This document shows, one piece after another, positions 45,416-58,662 of a stretch of 64,000 nucleotides of DNA. A program made the position numbers and the translations under genes. The stretch comes from Scilla litardierei. Lineage: Eukaryota; Streptophyta; Magnoliopsida; Asparagales; Asparagaceae. The DNA is taken from positions 359,761,486 through 359,825,485 of the forward strand of contig CM061142.1 in the NCBI GenBank assembly GCA_030789695.1, given 5' to 3'. How positions within the stretch are numbered: the first letter of the stretch is position 1; each line of letters begins with the position of its first letter. Under the pieces are notes generated by a model. That model searched no databases. It was not told the origin of the DNA and saw only the letters and a list, made by a program, of their open reading frames with translations.

Positions 45416-48013
45416 TTTGAGATTGCATATATGAGATTGCATATATCCAGGATGAGATTGCATATATGAAATATTGTGAACTCTCATTCATATTCAAATC
45501 ACAAATTCATATTTCATACTCTCATGACAACAAATACCCATCCAAATTTTCTCACCAAATAGCAAAACCAGAGACGAACCCAACTTTTAAGCCTCCAAAC
45601 AACGCACGCACGCACACAGACAATAAAACGCACGCACGCACGCACACATCCAAATTTGAAAATGTAAAGCATATTATGCTCTTTTAAAAACTGGATTTGC
45701 CAATGATATCCATGCATTTTATAAAGTGGATATGCATATCCTTGCTCTTATAAACACTGGATATGATGCACAAAAAGGACTGCACAAAAATTTGAGAATT
45801 TAAAAAAATCAATGCAATCTCCACTTTATATCAGAAATTTCATGCAATCCTAATTGTTAATCGTGTTGTGTTTGTTAGTTTATCGATTAAATTTAGATGC
45901 TAACGTTGCTTCACAGTTAGATATTTCAGCGACCTAGAAGAAAAACTTAAATATATAAAGTTCTGAATGAAAGACTTGGAAAAATTGGAAAGAGGATTAA
46001 GAGGAACCCAGAACACACACATTTCAAATAATGGGATGTGCTTTTTTCACTAACTTCTTAATAAATGAGAAGGATACTTGAAATTCAGTTTTTTTTTCAA
46101 AATTTTAATTTTTTTGCATATTTATTAAACACAACTGTAATGAGGATTAACTAATGTGTTTCTTCCGGTCTCTTCTAAAGGTAATTGGGGTACATGAACC
46201 TAAATTTGAGGCAGTATGTTTATTTTTTTTTGAAGTGTGCTCTTGTTGCCATATCTGGAAATATATGTTTTATGGCAACATTGAATAGTTATATGAACAA
46301 TAAATTCAAATAAGAAGGAAATGCAATCCTTTTGCACCACAAAACAATAACGAAGAAGGGATAAAGTAATTCTTACATATTTTTCATATTTTTCCTAGGG
46401 ATTAAAGTCTGTGTATACTGCCCCGTCGGCAAGGGTAATCAGGGAAAATTTAGTCAATCCGTTGCCATAAGGTCTCTTGAGCTGTTTAAGAAGTGGGTAC
46501 TCTCTTTTCTCCATAAGTTGCATTTCTCTTCATTTTTCTTGGAAAAAAATGAGAGTCTCTTTTACTGTTATGTTACTACTCTATTTGGTCAAAAACAGGC
46601 GGAAATTATGAAACAAACCCTGGTAATTTGAAGCATGGGAGAAACTGACTGGGTTACAATCTGAATGGTTCGGTTAAACTGAACAAAACGAACAAATCCA
46701 ACCAAATTACTTTGATCCTATCTATTATAGAGACATAAAACACCTTTTATGGAAAGTCATTACTTTGAAGAAACAAATCCAACCAAATTATATATTTCCT
46801 ACATGAGGACGCATATTTCTACATGAGGCAGTACAGCTACTTTTAAAGAACCCAATATATTTCCTACATTTGGACGCCTATTTCTAGCAATCGTGGAAAC
46901 TTATAACAAACACAATGATGTTTCCCATATTTTTCATTCTAATAACACTACTACAGTAATTCTTACAAAATAAAATTTGCATCCATAGTTTAATAACCAT
47001 GCTGAAAAGGGATAAAGTATTCAAAATGGAAAAAAAATTAAAGAAACCAACCAATTTCAAACCATGATTAAGGATGTCACCTGGGTTCTTGCTGCTAGAT
47101 GTTTCTTGCCTCTTCCTTCTCCAAGGGCTCACGCGAGAAGGCTCCAGATTCCAGACTCCAGATCTTGATGCGTCCAGATTTCAGATTCCAGATCTTGATG
47201 CCATCAAATCCTAGATCCAAGATGAAGATCAAATCCTGGTAAATGGGGATGAAATTGTGCGACATGGGGATGATACCTGCGAAGATGCTTGCAAATGATC
47301 GGAGTGAAGATACGAAAGACTTGATCGGAGTGGGGTGGAGGGTATCTTGAAGATACGAAAGCCTTGATCAAAAGTGATTTGAAGAGCGAAATGGGGATGA
47401 AGCTGGCAAATGGGGGCGATTGATTGCGAGATGAAGCGTAACTCAACCCAATGAGATTGATGAACCCAATGGGGACGATTGATGGCGAGATGAAGCATGT
47501 TGTGTAGAAGGCGAGGCGACGTGGGGATGATTCGCGCAAATCTAAACGCAGGCATGGTGTGCGTGGAGGTCGAGGTCGAGATGATGGTAAATTTTGGGAA
47601 GGGAAAGGATTATTATAACCAACCCAATGTAAAACCCACATGTACACCCTCTTGCTTTGCAGCTGACCCCACGTAAATGTTTCTCACAGAACTCAATTTT
47701 TTGGGTTGATGTGTTTGTAAAAAGAGAAATAATAATTGTCATGTGCAAATTAAACAGAACACTAAGAAACTCATATATCGACCCTCTTTATTTCCATTTG
47801 ACCCCACCTATTTTCTCTCAAAAATCAAAGTTGTCCCCTCCCAAATGTTTTAGATCAACCGATCTCACCCATTGATTTACCAAGATCAAATCTCAGCCGT
47901 CTTTTATCTTGTCCTAGTCAGCCCTAGGATTCAAAAATCTCTGTCAAATGTATAATAGATGTATGTATATGTATGTATGTATGTTTATGTAAATATGTAT
48001 GTTTATATATGTA

Positions 48014-49203
48014 CTAGTCATAACCCGTGCCCTAAGGGCACGGTTCATTTAAAATATTCCCCCCACAAAATCTTGGATCCCCTAATTTTAAACGAACACC
48101 AAATAAAGCACAATAATTGTTATTTAATTCTCCCAACAATTTTAGTTCCCCAAATATTTAGTTCTCCCAGAGAACTTAGTTCCCCCAAAAATTTTAACCA
48201 AAAATTTTAGTCCCCAAAAATGTAGTTCCATCCTGATTTAAACCGTGCATAAGAGCATTATTCCTCAAAATTTGAATCCCCTAATTTTATACCAACAATA
48301 ATAAATGAAGCAAAATACTTGTTATTTAGTGACCCATAAAAAATATTTAGTTTTCTCTAAAATTTAATTCCCTTCATATTTTGTTCTCCCCAAAATTTTA
48401 GGGAGAGAGAAAGTTCAAGAACCCAAATTCATGTTTGAAAACTTAGTAACATATGATGAATTCACATATAGACTACACCCAAAATTATTGTTCGTTAAGA
48501 CTCCACATGGATTATGGTACCTCAAGCATCTAACTTATTCATTGAGTGCTCTATTTACAGAACTAAATACTTCCATTCATTGCAAAACCACTTCTATCTA
48601 ATGATATTGTTGGACAGATAATGAAATCAAAACTCTGCTCAAATGGCTCAATATTTTCATATAAAGACAAAAAAGAAAAATATCAAGGAGAAGTGAATTT
48701 AAAAGCATATTGTTGACTGTATCACACTACAAATAAAAAACATGAGATAAAATTAGTGTGAATTATATATCATATTCTCTCAAAATACAGATTTCCAGTC
48801 GAGAACAAATTCAACCACCCAATACATCCAATAGAATAGAATTGAATGTTATTTATTCATCTCACAACCCAATAACCGATGTAATAACCAAAAATTTTGC
48901 ATTTAGAGTTGTAATATTGGTTCTCAATATCAACATCTTGTTCTTCAGGCTCCGCTTCTGTGTACTCGAATCCATAATCCTCCATGTCTGCATTTCAACT
49001 CATAGTCATTAACTGCTCATCAAAATAAACAACCCAAAGTCATTAATTGCTTAAAAGCAAAGCATAAAAATCAATAGGCAGTATACCAATTTAGGAGGCC
49101 CACCTCTAATCACTTCTCGCAATCAGCATTATACATGACACTGAGACTTCGGACAGCTTTAAGCATAAACTCTGGCATCTCTTTGAAGAAATCCATAGCA
49201 CTC
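48014..49203 (-). mobile_element. Helitron 3' end and adjoining sequence, truncated
   Basis: The minus-strand end has the hairpin CGTGCCC-TTA-GGGCACG, then GGTTATGA and CTAG at 48014. It extends rightward without recognisable coding to 49203, where it meets the inverted Copia LTR piece. No 5' end was found. A TATG-type microsatellite (47960-48012) adjoins it, as at 42225-42290. Confidence 0.55.
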
Positions 49204-49526
49204 CATTTATAGCCCCCAAGGTAGTTATTTTAGGAGTAATTGTTCCTTTGGAACAATTTAACTAAGGTGTACCATCATACATGGCACATTATAAGCTTAA
49301 GTTGTACCATATGCATGGTACAACATAAGCTTAAGATATTACCCCTTTATTAGCCATATGTCACATGCACTTATGCACATTTAATGCGACTTTCCCATTA
49401 ATGTAGAGATCCTCTCCGCAAGGGAACAGATTCCCTTTGCACACGACTTCGTGTACGCGACGTTCGAGGTCCGTATTCCCTCGTACATCCCCTACAAGGG
49501 TGTACAAACGTCTTCCATATCCAACA
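49204..49526 (-). repeat. inverted first half of the Copia LTR
   Basis: The reverse complement of 19435-19757, starting TGTTGGATATGG at 49526 on the minus strand. It stops at the CTATAAAT TATA box, about 10 bp before the point where the LTR remnant at 12618 begins. The interior of the Copia element is absent on this side. Confidence 0.9.
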
Positions 49527-49599
49527 CCTCCTCATCTTACATGAAGGGACGAGTAGGGTAAGAGACTCTAAACTCGATGTAGTTAATAAAGATTACGAG

Positions 49600-51399
49600 A
49601 TGTTTCAAATGCTACAGGGTGAGAAGATGAAGGCGTATTATGCTCGCTTCGTCGACATCATAAACGAGTTAGAGGCTCTCGGCAAAATCTACACCCAAAA
49701 GGAGAAATGTTCGAAGCTTATCGAAGGACTTCCTTCTAGTTGGGAAAAGCGTACCTTCGCCATCGAGGAAGGTAACGATATGAACAAGTATACCGTAGTT
49801 CAATTAATAGGTACTTTAATGTCATACGAGGTACGCAAGGATAGCAAGGTGAAGTTACAAGAGAAGATGAAGTCTTACTTGAACCAAGACGTGCCTAAGA
49901 AAAAGGCGATTGCGTTCAAGGAGGCTCCATCCACCTCTACCGATGACGAGGACTCGGAAGACGAAATGGACATGGAATCCATTGCCCTCATGGCAAAGAA
50001 GTTCAATCGCTTCTTCCGAAAAGGTAACTTCAAAGGCAAATCTAAATTTACTTCTACTAACGCCTCTCCTCCTTTGTGCTTTAAATGCAATAAGCCAGGA
50101 CACATCAAAGCGGATTGTCCACAAAACACGCAAAAGGAAAATTGGAAGGCGCCGAAGTACGACAAATCGAAGAAGTATAAGAAAGGCTACAAGAAAGGAT
50201 TTGTCGGTTTCACCGATTCCGAAGATGACTCTTCAAGCGGGGAGTCAAATGATGTGAAAGTGGAGCAAGCACACGTGTGTTTCATGGCTAACGAGGAAAA
50301 TGTTCAAGAACCCGCCTCCGATGATAGCGAGGATGAAAGCGATGAGGTAACTATGGATGACCTTAGACTAGCTAATGAGAAAATATGGAATAGATATGCT
50401 AAATTGGTTGAACGATATACTAAGACTAAAGATGAGCTAGTTAGCATCCAAACCTCACCTAAAACTATCATCACCAACAACGACACCGTTGTTGAAGAGT
50501 TAAGAAATGAGATTGTTAATCTCAAATCTAAACTTGAACATGTTAGCATCGAGGATTCGGATGAACATAAGATAGCGGATTTGACTTCTCAAATCTCGAC
50601 TTTGAGTATTGAGAATGAAAATCTCAAGTCTCGTGTTTATGCGCTCACATCGCAAGTGTCCACTTTGGGTGCTTCGATGCATTCTCTCACCGAGAAATAT
50701 GAGTGCACTATAGGCCGAATTAATAAATTCAATAAGGGTAAGGACCATTTGGATAACATCCTAAATGAATTAATTCCGGCCAATCACCACATTGGCTTGG
50801 GGTATACGATGGGGAGTTCATCCAAATTGGCCACTACCTTTGTTAGGCCTACTTCCGATGCCTCACCGAGTGGGAGCAAACACTCTATTGGTAGTTCATC
50901 TACCAATGGTGCTTCCACTTCGCACACACCCTCTTTTGGAAAGAAACCCACTTTGGGTGGACCTCCAAAGAAGGGTCATGCCTACATGTACACAAATACC
51001 ATGCCACGTAGGAACACACGTCCTACTCCACCGGCTCACTCATATGATGATTTCTATGCTACACATTCACGGGCACGTGCACAACTTGTGAGACACCCTC
51101 GCGCACGTGTTCCCTCACATGCATATGTTCACCCACATCGTCATATGAATAATTATCCATATGCACCATTTCATCATGTTCCTTTTACTTATCCACGACA
51201 TGCATCACGTAGAAATCAACAAAGCATGCATGCTCCCAATAGGATTAAGGCTTCCAAAATATTCTCAATTTGGAGCGCAAAGGACACAAGTATGGATGAA
51301 AAACAAATCTACATGAATGATTATTTTTTGAATGTAGTGGAAAATATTAATTATATTGGAAAGTCTAAGTCCAATTGGACTTGGCTTCCTAAGGTCTAA
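49600..51399 (+). CDS. Sirevirus gag (5'-truncated)
   Basis: 600 codons remain open. The frame is already coding upstream of the first ATG, at least back to about 49570, so 49600 is not the true start. A UBN2-type segment lies at residues 1-80 (LIEGLPSSWE). An acidic stretch follows, then the knuckle CFKCNKPGHIKADC at 50077-50118. After that come lysine-rich and coiled-coil-like regions (about residues 245-390) and a Ser/His/Pro-rich tail. It would form the particle that packages RNA. Length and layout fit Sirevirus gag. Confidence 0.88.
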   Translation: MFQMLQGEKMKAYYARFVDIINELEALGKIYTQKEKCSKLIEGLPSSWEKRTFAIEEGNDMNKYTVVQLIGTLMSYEVRKDSKVKLQEKMKSYLNQDVPKKKAIAFKEAPSTSTDDEDSEDEMDMESIALMAKKFNRFFRKGNFKGKSKFTSTNASPPLCFKCNKPGHIKADCPQNTQKENWKAPKYDKSKKYKKGYKKGFVGFTDSEDDSSSGESNDVKVEQAHVCFMANEENVQEPASDDSEDESDEVTMDDLRLANEKIWNRYAKLVERYTKTKDELVSIQTSPKTIITNNDTVVEELRNEIVNLKSKLEHVSIEDSDEHKIADLTSQISTLSIENENLKSRVYALTSQVSTLGASMHSLTEKYECTIGRINKFNKGKDHLDNILNELIPANHHIGLGYTMGSSSKLATTFVRPTSDASPSGSKHSIGSSSTNGASTSHTPSFGKKPTLGGPPKKGHAYMYTNTMPRRNTRPTPPAHSYDDFYATHSRARAQLVRHPRARVPSHAYVHPHRHMNNYPYAPFHHVPFTYPRHASRRNQQSMHAPNRIKASKIFSIWSAKDTSMDEKQIYMNDYFLNVVENINYIGKSKSNWTWLPKV

Positions 51400-51482
51400 C
51401 CTTTGAGGACCCAATGACCTTGGGTACCATGAAATGATATAATCATCTTTAGGTACTCAAGAAAAACAAACGGAGCAACAAA

Positions 51483-54400
51483 GTTAAATTTGGCTCCAAG
51501 GATGGATGGATACTCGATAGCGGGTGTTCAAAACACATGACGGGCGATGCTCAATTGCTTTCCGGAGTGGTGCCCATTGCTAATGGTAACCGGGTAATCT
51601 TTGGAGGCAACGAGAGCGGAACCATAGTCGGTGTTGGTAAAGTGGGTAACCCATCTAAACCCTTAATTAGTGATGTCTATCTTGTTAATGGTTTAAACCA
51701 CAATCTTATTTCAATAAGCCAACTTTGTGACAAAGATTACAAAGTTAGATTTGCGAAAGGATTGTGTCACATTTTTAATAATGTTAATAATGATTTATTA
51801 TTTTCCGGCACACGCCATAAAGATATTTATATTTTGGATTTTCCTATGTCATATGAACAATGTCTCGTTGCCAACACAAGTGAACAACACTTATGGCATC
51901 GACGCTTTGGTCATGTGAACTTTGGAACACTTTTTAACCTTTCAAAATTAAATTCCATTAAAGGTTTTCCTAAGCTTGTTTTTGAAAAGAAAATTTTTTG
52001 TGACTCATGTCAACGAGGCAAGCTTCCTAAATCTTCATTTAAACCTAAGAAAAGCATTTCTACTAAATGGCCTCTAGAGCTATTACATATAGATTTATTT
52101 GGGCCAACTAGAGTTGCTTCTTTAGGAAATGCTAGATATGGGCTTGTCATCGTAGATGATTTTTCGAGATTTACATGGGTATTTTTCTTTTGTAATTAAA
52201 ATGAAGCTTTTGAAAACTTCACAACATTTGTGAAGAAAGTACAAAATCTCATCGGAACAACAATTGTCACTATTCGTAGTGATCATGGAGGTGAATTTGA
52301 GAATGAGTCTTTCTCAAATTTTTGTGATGATCTTGGAATTACACACACGTTTTCCTTCCCTCGTGCACCCCCTCAAAATGGTGTTTTTGAGAGAAAGAAT
52401 AGAAAGCTTGTGGAGTGTGCTCGCACAATGCTCGATGATAGCCAACTTGGCCATCAATTTTGGGCGGAAGCGGTACACACCGCTTGCTATGTATTTAATA
52501 GAATACTTTTGAGGCCCGGCACCAAACAAACTTGTTATGAATTGTTGTTTGGTAGATTGCCTCAAGTTAAACATTTTCGTGTTTTTGGTGCGAAATGTTT
52601 TATTAAAAACACTTATGAAAATTTGGACAAGTTTGGTCCGAGATCGGATGAGGGGATATTTGTTGGGTATTCCTCACGTAGCAAAGCCTACCGGATATAC
52701 AACAAAAGATCCTCGACGATCGAGGAATCACTACATGTCTCTTTTAATGAAAATTTTATTCCTTCTAGAATTTCAAATGATGATGATTCAATGGATGTTT
52801 TATGTGATTCTATTGATAATTCTAAGTCTATTGATTCTATTGATTTTATTGATACTAACCCGACTAATGAGGTTGTTGAGAATGTTCCTAGTGATCAGGG
52901 AATTCCCAAACGGCTTCATACGGTTCCTGACCATCCCCATGAGCAAGTCATTGGCAATATTCCTGATAGAGTCAAGACGAGATCGCATGTCCACCACTTT
53001 GCCAATTGTGCCTTTGCCTCCTCGATTGAGCCAAAGAATATAAATGAAGCGTGCGAAGATAGTGCTTGGATCCTTGCCATGGAGGAGAAACTCATTCAAT
53101 TCGAGGGGAATGAGGTATGGGAGCTTGTTCCATTGCCTTCGAAGAACCACACCGTTATAGGAACGGCGTGGATCTTCAAGAACAAAACCGACGAGAACCA
53201 AATCGTCGTCCGGAACAAGGCTCGGTTAGTAGCTCAAGGCTATCGACAAGAGGAAGGTATCGATTTCAAAGAATCCTTCGCTCCGGTAGCTAGATTAGAA
53301 TCTATTAGATTATTGTTATCTTTTGCATGCCATAAAAATTTCAAACTATTTCAAATGGATGTAAAAAGTGCATTTTTAAACGGAGATGTCGTTGAGGAAG
53401 TTTATGTTTCTCAACCTCCAGGCTTTATTAATGAAAAATTTCCAAATCATGTTTTTAAACTAAAGAAAGCACTTTACGGTTTGAGACAAGCTCCTCGAGC
53501 TTGGTATGATCGCCTAAAGAATTTTCTTTTGGATTAGAATTTTAAAATGGGAGAAGCCAATTCTACACTTTTTGTTAAGCATTCGAATAATGATATTCTT
53601 TTAGTTCAAATTTATGTTGATGATATCATTTTCGGTGCGACTAACTTCGCTCTTTGCGAAGAGTTTTCTAATGTTATGAAGGAACAATTTGAGATGAGCC
53701 ACATGGGTGAGCTCAAATATTTCTTAGGTCTCCAAATTCGCCAAATGAACGATGGAATCTTCATCCACCAAACGAAGTACACGGTGGAGTTGCTAAAGCG
53801 ATTTGGAATGGAGAGTGCCTCCGGGAAAAAGACTCCAATGAGCACTACTACGCATCTTGATAAAGATATGGGCGGAAAAGATGTAGACATTCGTATATAT
53901 CGAGGTATGATAGGTAGTTTACTTTATCTTACCGCTAGTAGGCCCGATATTATGTTTGCCGTATGTATTTGTGCTCGTTATTAGTCTCAACCTAAGGATT
54001 CTCACTTAGTAGCGGTAAAACGTATTTTTTGCTATTTAAGTTACACTTTAGACTTTGGATTACTTTATCCAAAATCTAGCACGTATGAGTTAGTCTCATA
54101 TAGTGATGCTGATTATGCGGGATGCAAAACCGACAGAAGAGTACTAGTGGCACTTGCCATTTTAAAAGAAATTCTCTTGTCTCTTGGTTTTCCAAGAAGC
54201 AAAATTCCGTATCACTTTCAACCACCGAGGTGGAATACATTACCGCCGGTGCTGCATGTGCCCAGGTTCTTTGGATGATACACACACTTAAGGATTTTGG
54301 TATACATTGTGATACTAGCCCTATCATGGTGGACAACCAAAGTGCCATTTGTATTTCAAAGAATCCGGTGCACCATTCCCGTTCTAAACACATAGATGTC

Positions 54401-54561
54401 TGACACCATTTCTTAGATGATCATGTTGCTAAAAAGGACATCATATTAGTGTACGTTGAAACCCAGAAGCAAATCACCGATATTTTCACGAAACCTCTAA
54501 AGGAGGACTCCTTTGTGCGGTTGCGTCGAGAATTGGGGATTATGGGTGAATCCGAGATATA
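51483..54561 (+). pseudogene. Sirevirus pol (protease, integrase, reverse transcriptase, RNase H)
   Basis: The protease site is WILDSGC (DSG at 51516-51524). Pre-integrase HRRFGH and CDSCQRGK follow. The integrase core has [16 protein letters not shown] and [11 protein letters not shown]. Reverse transcriptase has [12 protein letters not shown] and [12 protein letters not shown], with YVDD at 53613-53624. RNase H has DADYAGC, STTEVEYI and KHIDV, and pol ends near ADIFTKPL-like sequence. All are in one frame to about 54140. Nonsense codons lie at 52197, 53535 and 53982 (likely CAG to TAG). A one-base deletion near 54140 and a TGA at 54401 (likely CGA to TGA) complete the damage. Confidence 0.9.
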
Positions 54562-54806
54562 GGATTCATTTTTATTCAATAATCTTGCATGCTATTCTAT
54601 TTCGCTATATTTGTTCATGCTAGACTTATTGGATTTTTTTTGGGATTTTTGTGAATTTTTGGAATTTATGCTCGAATTTACTCTTGAACGTCGTATTTAA
54701 GTTTTTCGATGTTTAATTGGGTAGTATGATGATTTTTGAGAGGTTTACGATGTTTCGTCCAAGTGCATTTAGGAGAGAACTCATTTGTCTATTTTTGAAC
54801 TCATCT

Positions 54807-55212
54807 AGTCGGTCTCAGTTCATCAACCAACCGACTAGATTCAAATCTAGTCGGTCAGCTAATGAACTCAGACCGACTAGGTCATTCTCTAACTTTTGGG
54901 CTCATCTAGTCGGTCTCAGTTCAATCACCAACCGACTAGATTCACACCTAGTCGGTTAGAAAAAGAACTCAGACCGACTAGTTCAAGCTTTTTAGGGTTT
55001 CCTCTCCTACAATCTTCGTTTAGTCGGTCCACGTTTACTTACCGACCGACTAGATTGAGTTCTAATCGGTCAGTACTTGAACTTAGACCGACTAACTCTA
55101 GCCCTAAATTTTTTCGTCTGTCGGCTGTTTCCACTTAGTCGGTTCTAGCTCATTGACCGACCGACTAGATCGTCATCTAGTCGGTCAGTGCTTGAACTCT
55201 GACCGACTAAGT
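54807..55212. repeat. CTAGTCGGT/ACCGACTAG array C
   Basis: Four units of about 78-82 bp start near 54807, 54905, 55020 and 55135. Each is built from four 9-mers: CTAGTCGGT, spacer about 16, ACCGACTAG, spacer about 7, CTAGTCGGT, spacer about 16, ACCGACTAG. It lies between the end of pol and the extra ORF. Confidence 0.9.
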
Positions 55213-55560
55213 GCTCAGGGACAGTCGTGTCTTTTCGCATTCCAACCGACTTATACCTATTCTAATCGATTGTTTTTCATTCTAATCGATCGACACTCTC
55301 TCCTCTCCAGCTAAAACCCCCAACCCTTCAACTTCCGATCGTCTTCCTCCGTCGATTCCGCCGCCGTTCGTCGATCTCCGACCAACTCCGGCCGTGGATC
55401 TTCGTCGATCTTCCTCCTAGGGTATCCCTCCTCTCCTCTCTTGCATCTAGGGTTCTATTCTAGGTCGTTTTTCCTTCCTAGGGCTTCGGTTTCAAGCTTA
55501 TTTCGTTTTCAGCTTTAGGTTTTCGGATCTAGGGTTGCTTGATCTCATTTTGTCACGCTT

Positions 55561-57191
55561 ATGGAAAAGACGAGAATCCCGATCACTTCCTCTGGTCCGT
55601 CCCATATGACTGTTGAGCCACACCCTAGGGATCCTTCGAAACCCAAACACCGAACTAAAACAACCCAACCTTCATCGTCTTCGCCTCCTCTGAAGAAGCA
55701 GAGGACGGCGACCGCCAAACCCAGTAGATGTTCTCAGTTTAGGAAGCCTATACTCCATACCCCCACTACACCATCTGATTCAAACACTGAGTTTCGATCC
55801 GAGGATGAGCCTAGCCATAAGGAACCCACTCCTCCACTTCATTCTAGCTCCCGTAAGCCTAAGGGAAAGGCTCCGATGCCAGCTGGTGGTGTCGATATCT
55901 CGCTGTGTCACGATGACCCTATGTGTCTAGCGGCATACACCCGTATCGAACATTGCCCGCTGTTATTGGAGCATTTCTTTAAGTTCTCTGACTACTCGGC
56001 TTAGCAGATCTTCTATCCTATAGTGGACTCCTAGACTACCTTCTCTTTGACCCTAAGGCGAACCCTCGACCTTATCCTTGCCTGGTCAAACATTTCTATG
56101 CGAACCGTACCCGGGGACAGTACGGTGAGACCCACTACATCGAGATTACTGTCTTGGGGACTCCTATAGTCCTCACGGCAGAAATCTTGGGGGAGTTGCT
56201 TGGTTGTTCGTCGTCTAGTCTCCTCCCGTCTGATATTTCAGTTGATGATATCTCTTCTTTAGATCAGTTCGTTCTCGCTGATATCTTCCATGTGATCCCT
56301 CTAGCTTTCATAGGTGTCCCATCGAAGTCATTCAAGCCGAATGCTTGGGTGCTTAATCTTATCCTGAAGTCGTGCTTACTTCCTAAGTACGGCTCATCTT
56401 CTCTGCCATCCCAGCCATTCCTAAAGTTGATTTACGCTCTCTTCTTGGGTTGCGAGATTAACTGGGCTCGCATTATACTCGATAAGATGGATTCTTTCGA
56501 GTGTATTCGCAAGTCCACGAAATCTGCGCATATCCCTTATCCTTGTCTGTTGACTTTGGTGTTTCGTCATTTCCACGTGCCTTTGCCTCCTGACGATGAG
56601 CGTCCACTTGGTCCTCACCTGAACGCGACGGTCGTCAAGAAATCTCTTGCGGCACTCCGTCACGTGCAGAGGATGACTCCTTCAGATTCTCAGGGCACAT
56701 CTTCTACATCTGCTGCTCCTAGACCTCCCACCACACTTGATGATATCGCTCGTTCTGTTCGTCGTCTCGAGTCTCGGTATGCTCGTACCGAGGAGATTCT
56801 GTGTTGTATAGCTCGTGTTATTGGTGTTGAGGTCCCTCCTCCAGTTTCTGAGGATGAGGAGATGGATTATGAGGAGACCGATGAGCTCGTTGATTCTCTT
56901 ACTCGTGGCGCTGAGGCCACTGCTGCTGCTGTTACCACATCCATCGCTGGAGCTACCACTTCTTCAGGTGCTCCAGAGTCTTCTGCTCCAGTGGATGAGT
57001 CTACTGCTGCTCCAGAGACGTCTGCTCCAGTTGACGTTCCTGTTGGTGTCTCTGCTATTGAGCCTGTTGTTGATGTTTCCACTCCTGCCCCGACGATTGC
57101 TTCTGTTGACACACCACTCCTCCCAGCAGAGCCTGAGTCCACTCCTTCGACTGGACCTACGGAGACTGCTAATCCTACCACTCCTTCTTGA
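55561..57191 (+). pseudogene. extra ORF, Transposase_32-like (putative plant transposon protein domain)
   Basis: The ATG at 55561 opens a Ser/Pro/Lys-rich N-terminus (about 145 residues). A one-base shift at about 56000 breaks it. The next frame (open from about 55998, stop 57189-57191) continues with ANRTRGQYGETHYIEITVLG, an LLGCSSSS stretch, PNAWVLNLILKSCLLPKYGS and GCEINWARIILDKM, then a Thr/Ala/Pro-rich tail. The order and spacing resemble the domain called putative plant transposon protein. It occupies the place of the env-like ORF in Sireviruses, but I see no signal peptide or membrane segment. Its role is unknown. Confidence 0.65.
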
Positions 57192-57471
57192 GAGTCTGTT
57201 TGGAGGCCTCTCCGATGCTCCTTGGATGATTCATCTTTTAGAGAGAGTTTTGGGTTAGGACAGGGTTGGTGGTGTTTTTTGATGTATTTGGATGTTTTGA
57301 TGCTTGATGTCGATGTTGTATCTTTTTTGGATGTATGTTGATGATGTTGATGTCGATGATGGATTTTGACATTTTGATGTTGATATAGTATGTGACATTT
57401 TGATGTAGTCAATGTATTTTGTGCCTTTGATTGTATGGAGTCGATGTATCTTTTGGTTGTACTCATGATGC

Positions 57472-58263
<792 letters not shown>

Positions 58264-58662
58264 TGTTGAGTATTGGACTCCCGGATTTGGTTTTGGATGA
58301 TGAGCAAACATAAATAAATCGTGAACTAACACTTTGTGGGCGCAGTTATGGAGATCGTCGCCAAATTCACGTGAACATCCAAAGCGACATCTCAAGACTT
58401 CTCAAAGCACGTATTCATATGCCTAAAGCTTCGTTGAAGCTTTTGGACCAACTTTGAAGTCATGAAGATTCGATCAAAGCTTTTGAAGATGGTTTGTCTA
58501 GATTTATATTTAGTCTTCTAGCTTTGCTCTTTAGAATGTTAAGCCTTGAGTAGGTATTATCATTTGATCTTCATATCGCTCCGATCTTAGAGCTAGGATC
58601 TTAGTAGAAGTCCATTCAAACTTTCCCGAAGCATCACGCTTCGATTCGGGACTTCTCGTGCA

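Larger units (their letters stand above)
42367..47959 (-). mobile_element. candidate gene-capturing Helitron
   Basis: The 3' end on the minus strand is the hairpin CGTGCCC-TA-CGGGCACG, then GGTTATGA and CTAG at 42367. This is the same family as the ends at 34502 and 48014. A possible 5' end, TCTATTATACATTTGACAG, starts at 47959. The interior has no Helitron replicase but holds exon-like pieces with good splice sites, including a RING exon. The extent is inference: the 5' end rests on a short motif, and other insertions may lie inside. Confidence 0.45.

Noticed and set aside
46884..47132. Minus-strand ORF starting SPWRRKRQETSSS as an auxin response factor piece
   Set aside because: Only the short RVSPW match recalls that family; the following residues do not.
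47204..47647. 147-codon minus-strand ORF
   Set aside because: It is built from diverged GGGGATGA/GGCGAGATGAAGC repeats that resemble a 5' untranslated or promoter stretch. No protein family was recognised.
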